6,097 bases of DNA from Pseudonocardia sp. Its GTDB lineage: Bacteria; Actinomycetota; Actinomycetes; Mycobacteriales; Pseudonocardiaceae. The notes below the pieces were generated by a model. The model saw nothing but the letters and a program-made list of their open reading frames with translations, made no database searches and was not told where the DNA came from. Position 1 is the stretch's first letter, and each line of letters starts with the position of its first letter. The DNA lies in contig JAKDLE010000201.1 of assembly GCA_030453005.1 (NCBI GenBank), positions 1 through 6,097 on the forward strand, in the 5' to 3' direction. The position numbers and the translations under genes are program-made. Below are positions 5,860 to 6,097 of this stretch, one piece after another.

Positions 5860-5974
5860 GACGAACGGGGTCGGCCGCGCCACGAAGGGCCGGCCGGGTG
5901 CTGGGGAGCTCCACGATGGCCTTCGGCACCCGCCCCAGCGTCGTTACAGCGCATGTTCGTTCCCCGGCTCTCCG

Positions 5975-6097
5975 TCACCGCCGCCGGGGGGCCACCGGCT
6001 TCCGGGCCACCGTGCGCGGCACCAGCAGATGAGCAGCGAGAACCAGCAGGAGCACACCCGCGGCGAAGAAGACTCCGGGCGGGGTGAACAGACGCTC
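5975..6097 (-). CDS. Membrane protein, C-terminal fragment (runs off right edge)
   Basis: The minus strand is open from the window edge for 40 codons to a TGA at 5977-5975. It starts with RLFTPPG, then one hydrophobic segment (VFFAAGVLLLVLAAHLLV), and ends in a basic tail (RTVARKPVAPRRR). This is what a last transmembrane helix with a cytoplasmic positively charged end looks like. The family cannot be named from so short a piece. The gene lies 126 bases upstream of the kinase on the same strand, so co-transcription is possible but unsupported. The reading frame is plausible by composition only. Confidence 0.5.
   Translation of the reverse strand, partial: ERLFTPPGVFFAAGVLLLVLAAHLLVPRTVARKPVAPRRR

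Noticed and set aside
5849..5929. 27-residue extension of the histidine kinase from GTG 5929
   Set aside because: No ribosome binding site or -10 box fits that start, while GTG 5848 has GAAGGA 5 bases upstream.
4596..5978. 460-codon minus-strand open frame within the kinase region
   Set aside because: It is an alternative frame of the kinase gene, very rich in Arg, Gly and Ala, and lacks the kinase motifs found in the true frame.
1..6097. CRISPR arrays, tRNA or rRNA genes, insertion-sequence ends
   Set aside because: No regularly spaced repeats, cloverleaf-like sequences, transposase motifs or paired terminal inverted repeats were noticed. This is an inspection by eye and not a computed scan.

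Overview
The window is very GC-rich DNA with strong G/C third-position preference and many GTG starts. At least three genes carry a TANNNT -10 box only 6-8 bases before the start codon, with no Shine-Dalgarno, as in leaderless actinobacterial genes. Together with the protein content this points to an actinobacterium. A Pseudonocardia-like genus is a guess from protein flavour, not a demonstrated assignment.

Layout, left to right. (1) 1-178, minus: the N-terminus of a small membrane protein that runs off the left edge. (2) 261-1505, plus: an isochorismate synthase-type chorismate-utilising enzyme (menaquinone or siderophore branch), divergent from the first gene across an 82-base promoter region. 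(3) 1553-2491, minus: a TPR-like helical protein ending in a SEC-C zinc-binding tail, tail-to-tail with the synthase. (4) 2492-2870: a 379-base region with promoters for both flanking genes and the decayed C-terminus of a DUF234-type ATPase/nuclease gene. (5) 2871-3257 and 3247-3672, plus: an overlapping MNT nucleotidyltransferase/HEPN pair of the MntA-HepT (type VII) toxin-antitoxin class, with all signature residues present. (6) 3673-3764: a short convergent gap with hairpins. (7) 3765-4409 and 4406-5848, minus: a LuxR-type response regulator and a polytopic-membrane histidine kinase overlapping by ATGA, kinase first. (8) 5975-6097, minus: the last transmembrane segment of a protein whose start lies beyond the right edge.

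The middle block (about 1.55-3.67 kb) looks like an accessory island between ordinary genes: a SEC-C protein, a broken ATPase/nuclease remnant and a toxin-antitoxin pair. In the pair, MntA should neutralise the HepT ribonuclease by adding AMP to the tyrosine of its RX4HXY motif. The kinase and regulator form a standard two-component phosphorelay whose signal cannot be read from the sequence. No tRNA, rRNA, CRISPR array, insertion sequence or attachment site was seen. The most notable item is the intact MntA-HepT module; nothing clearly represents a wholly new system.
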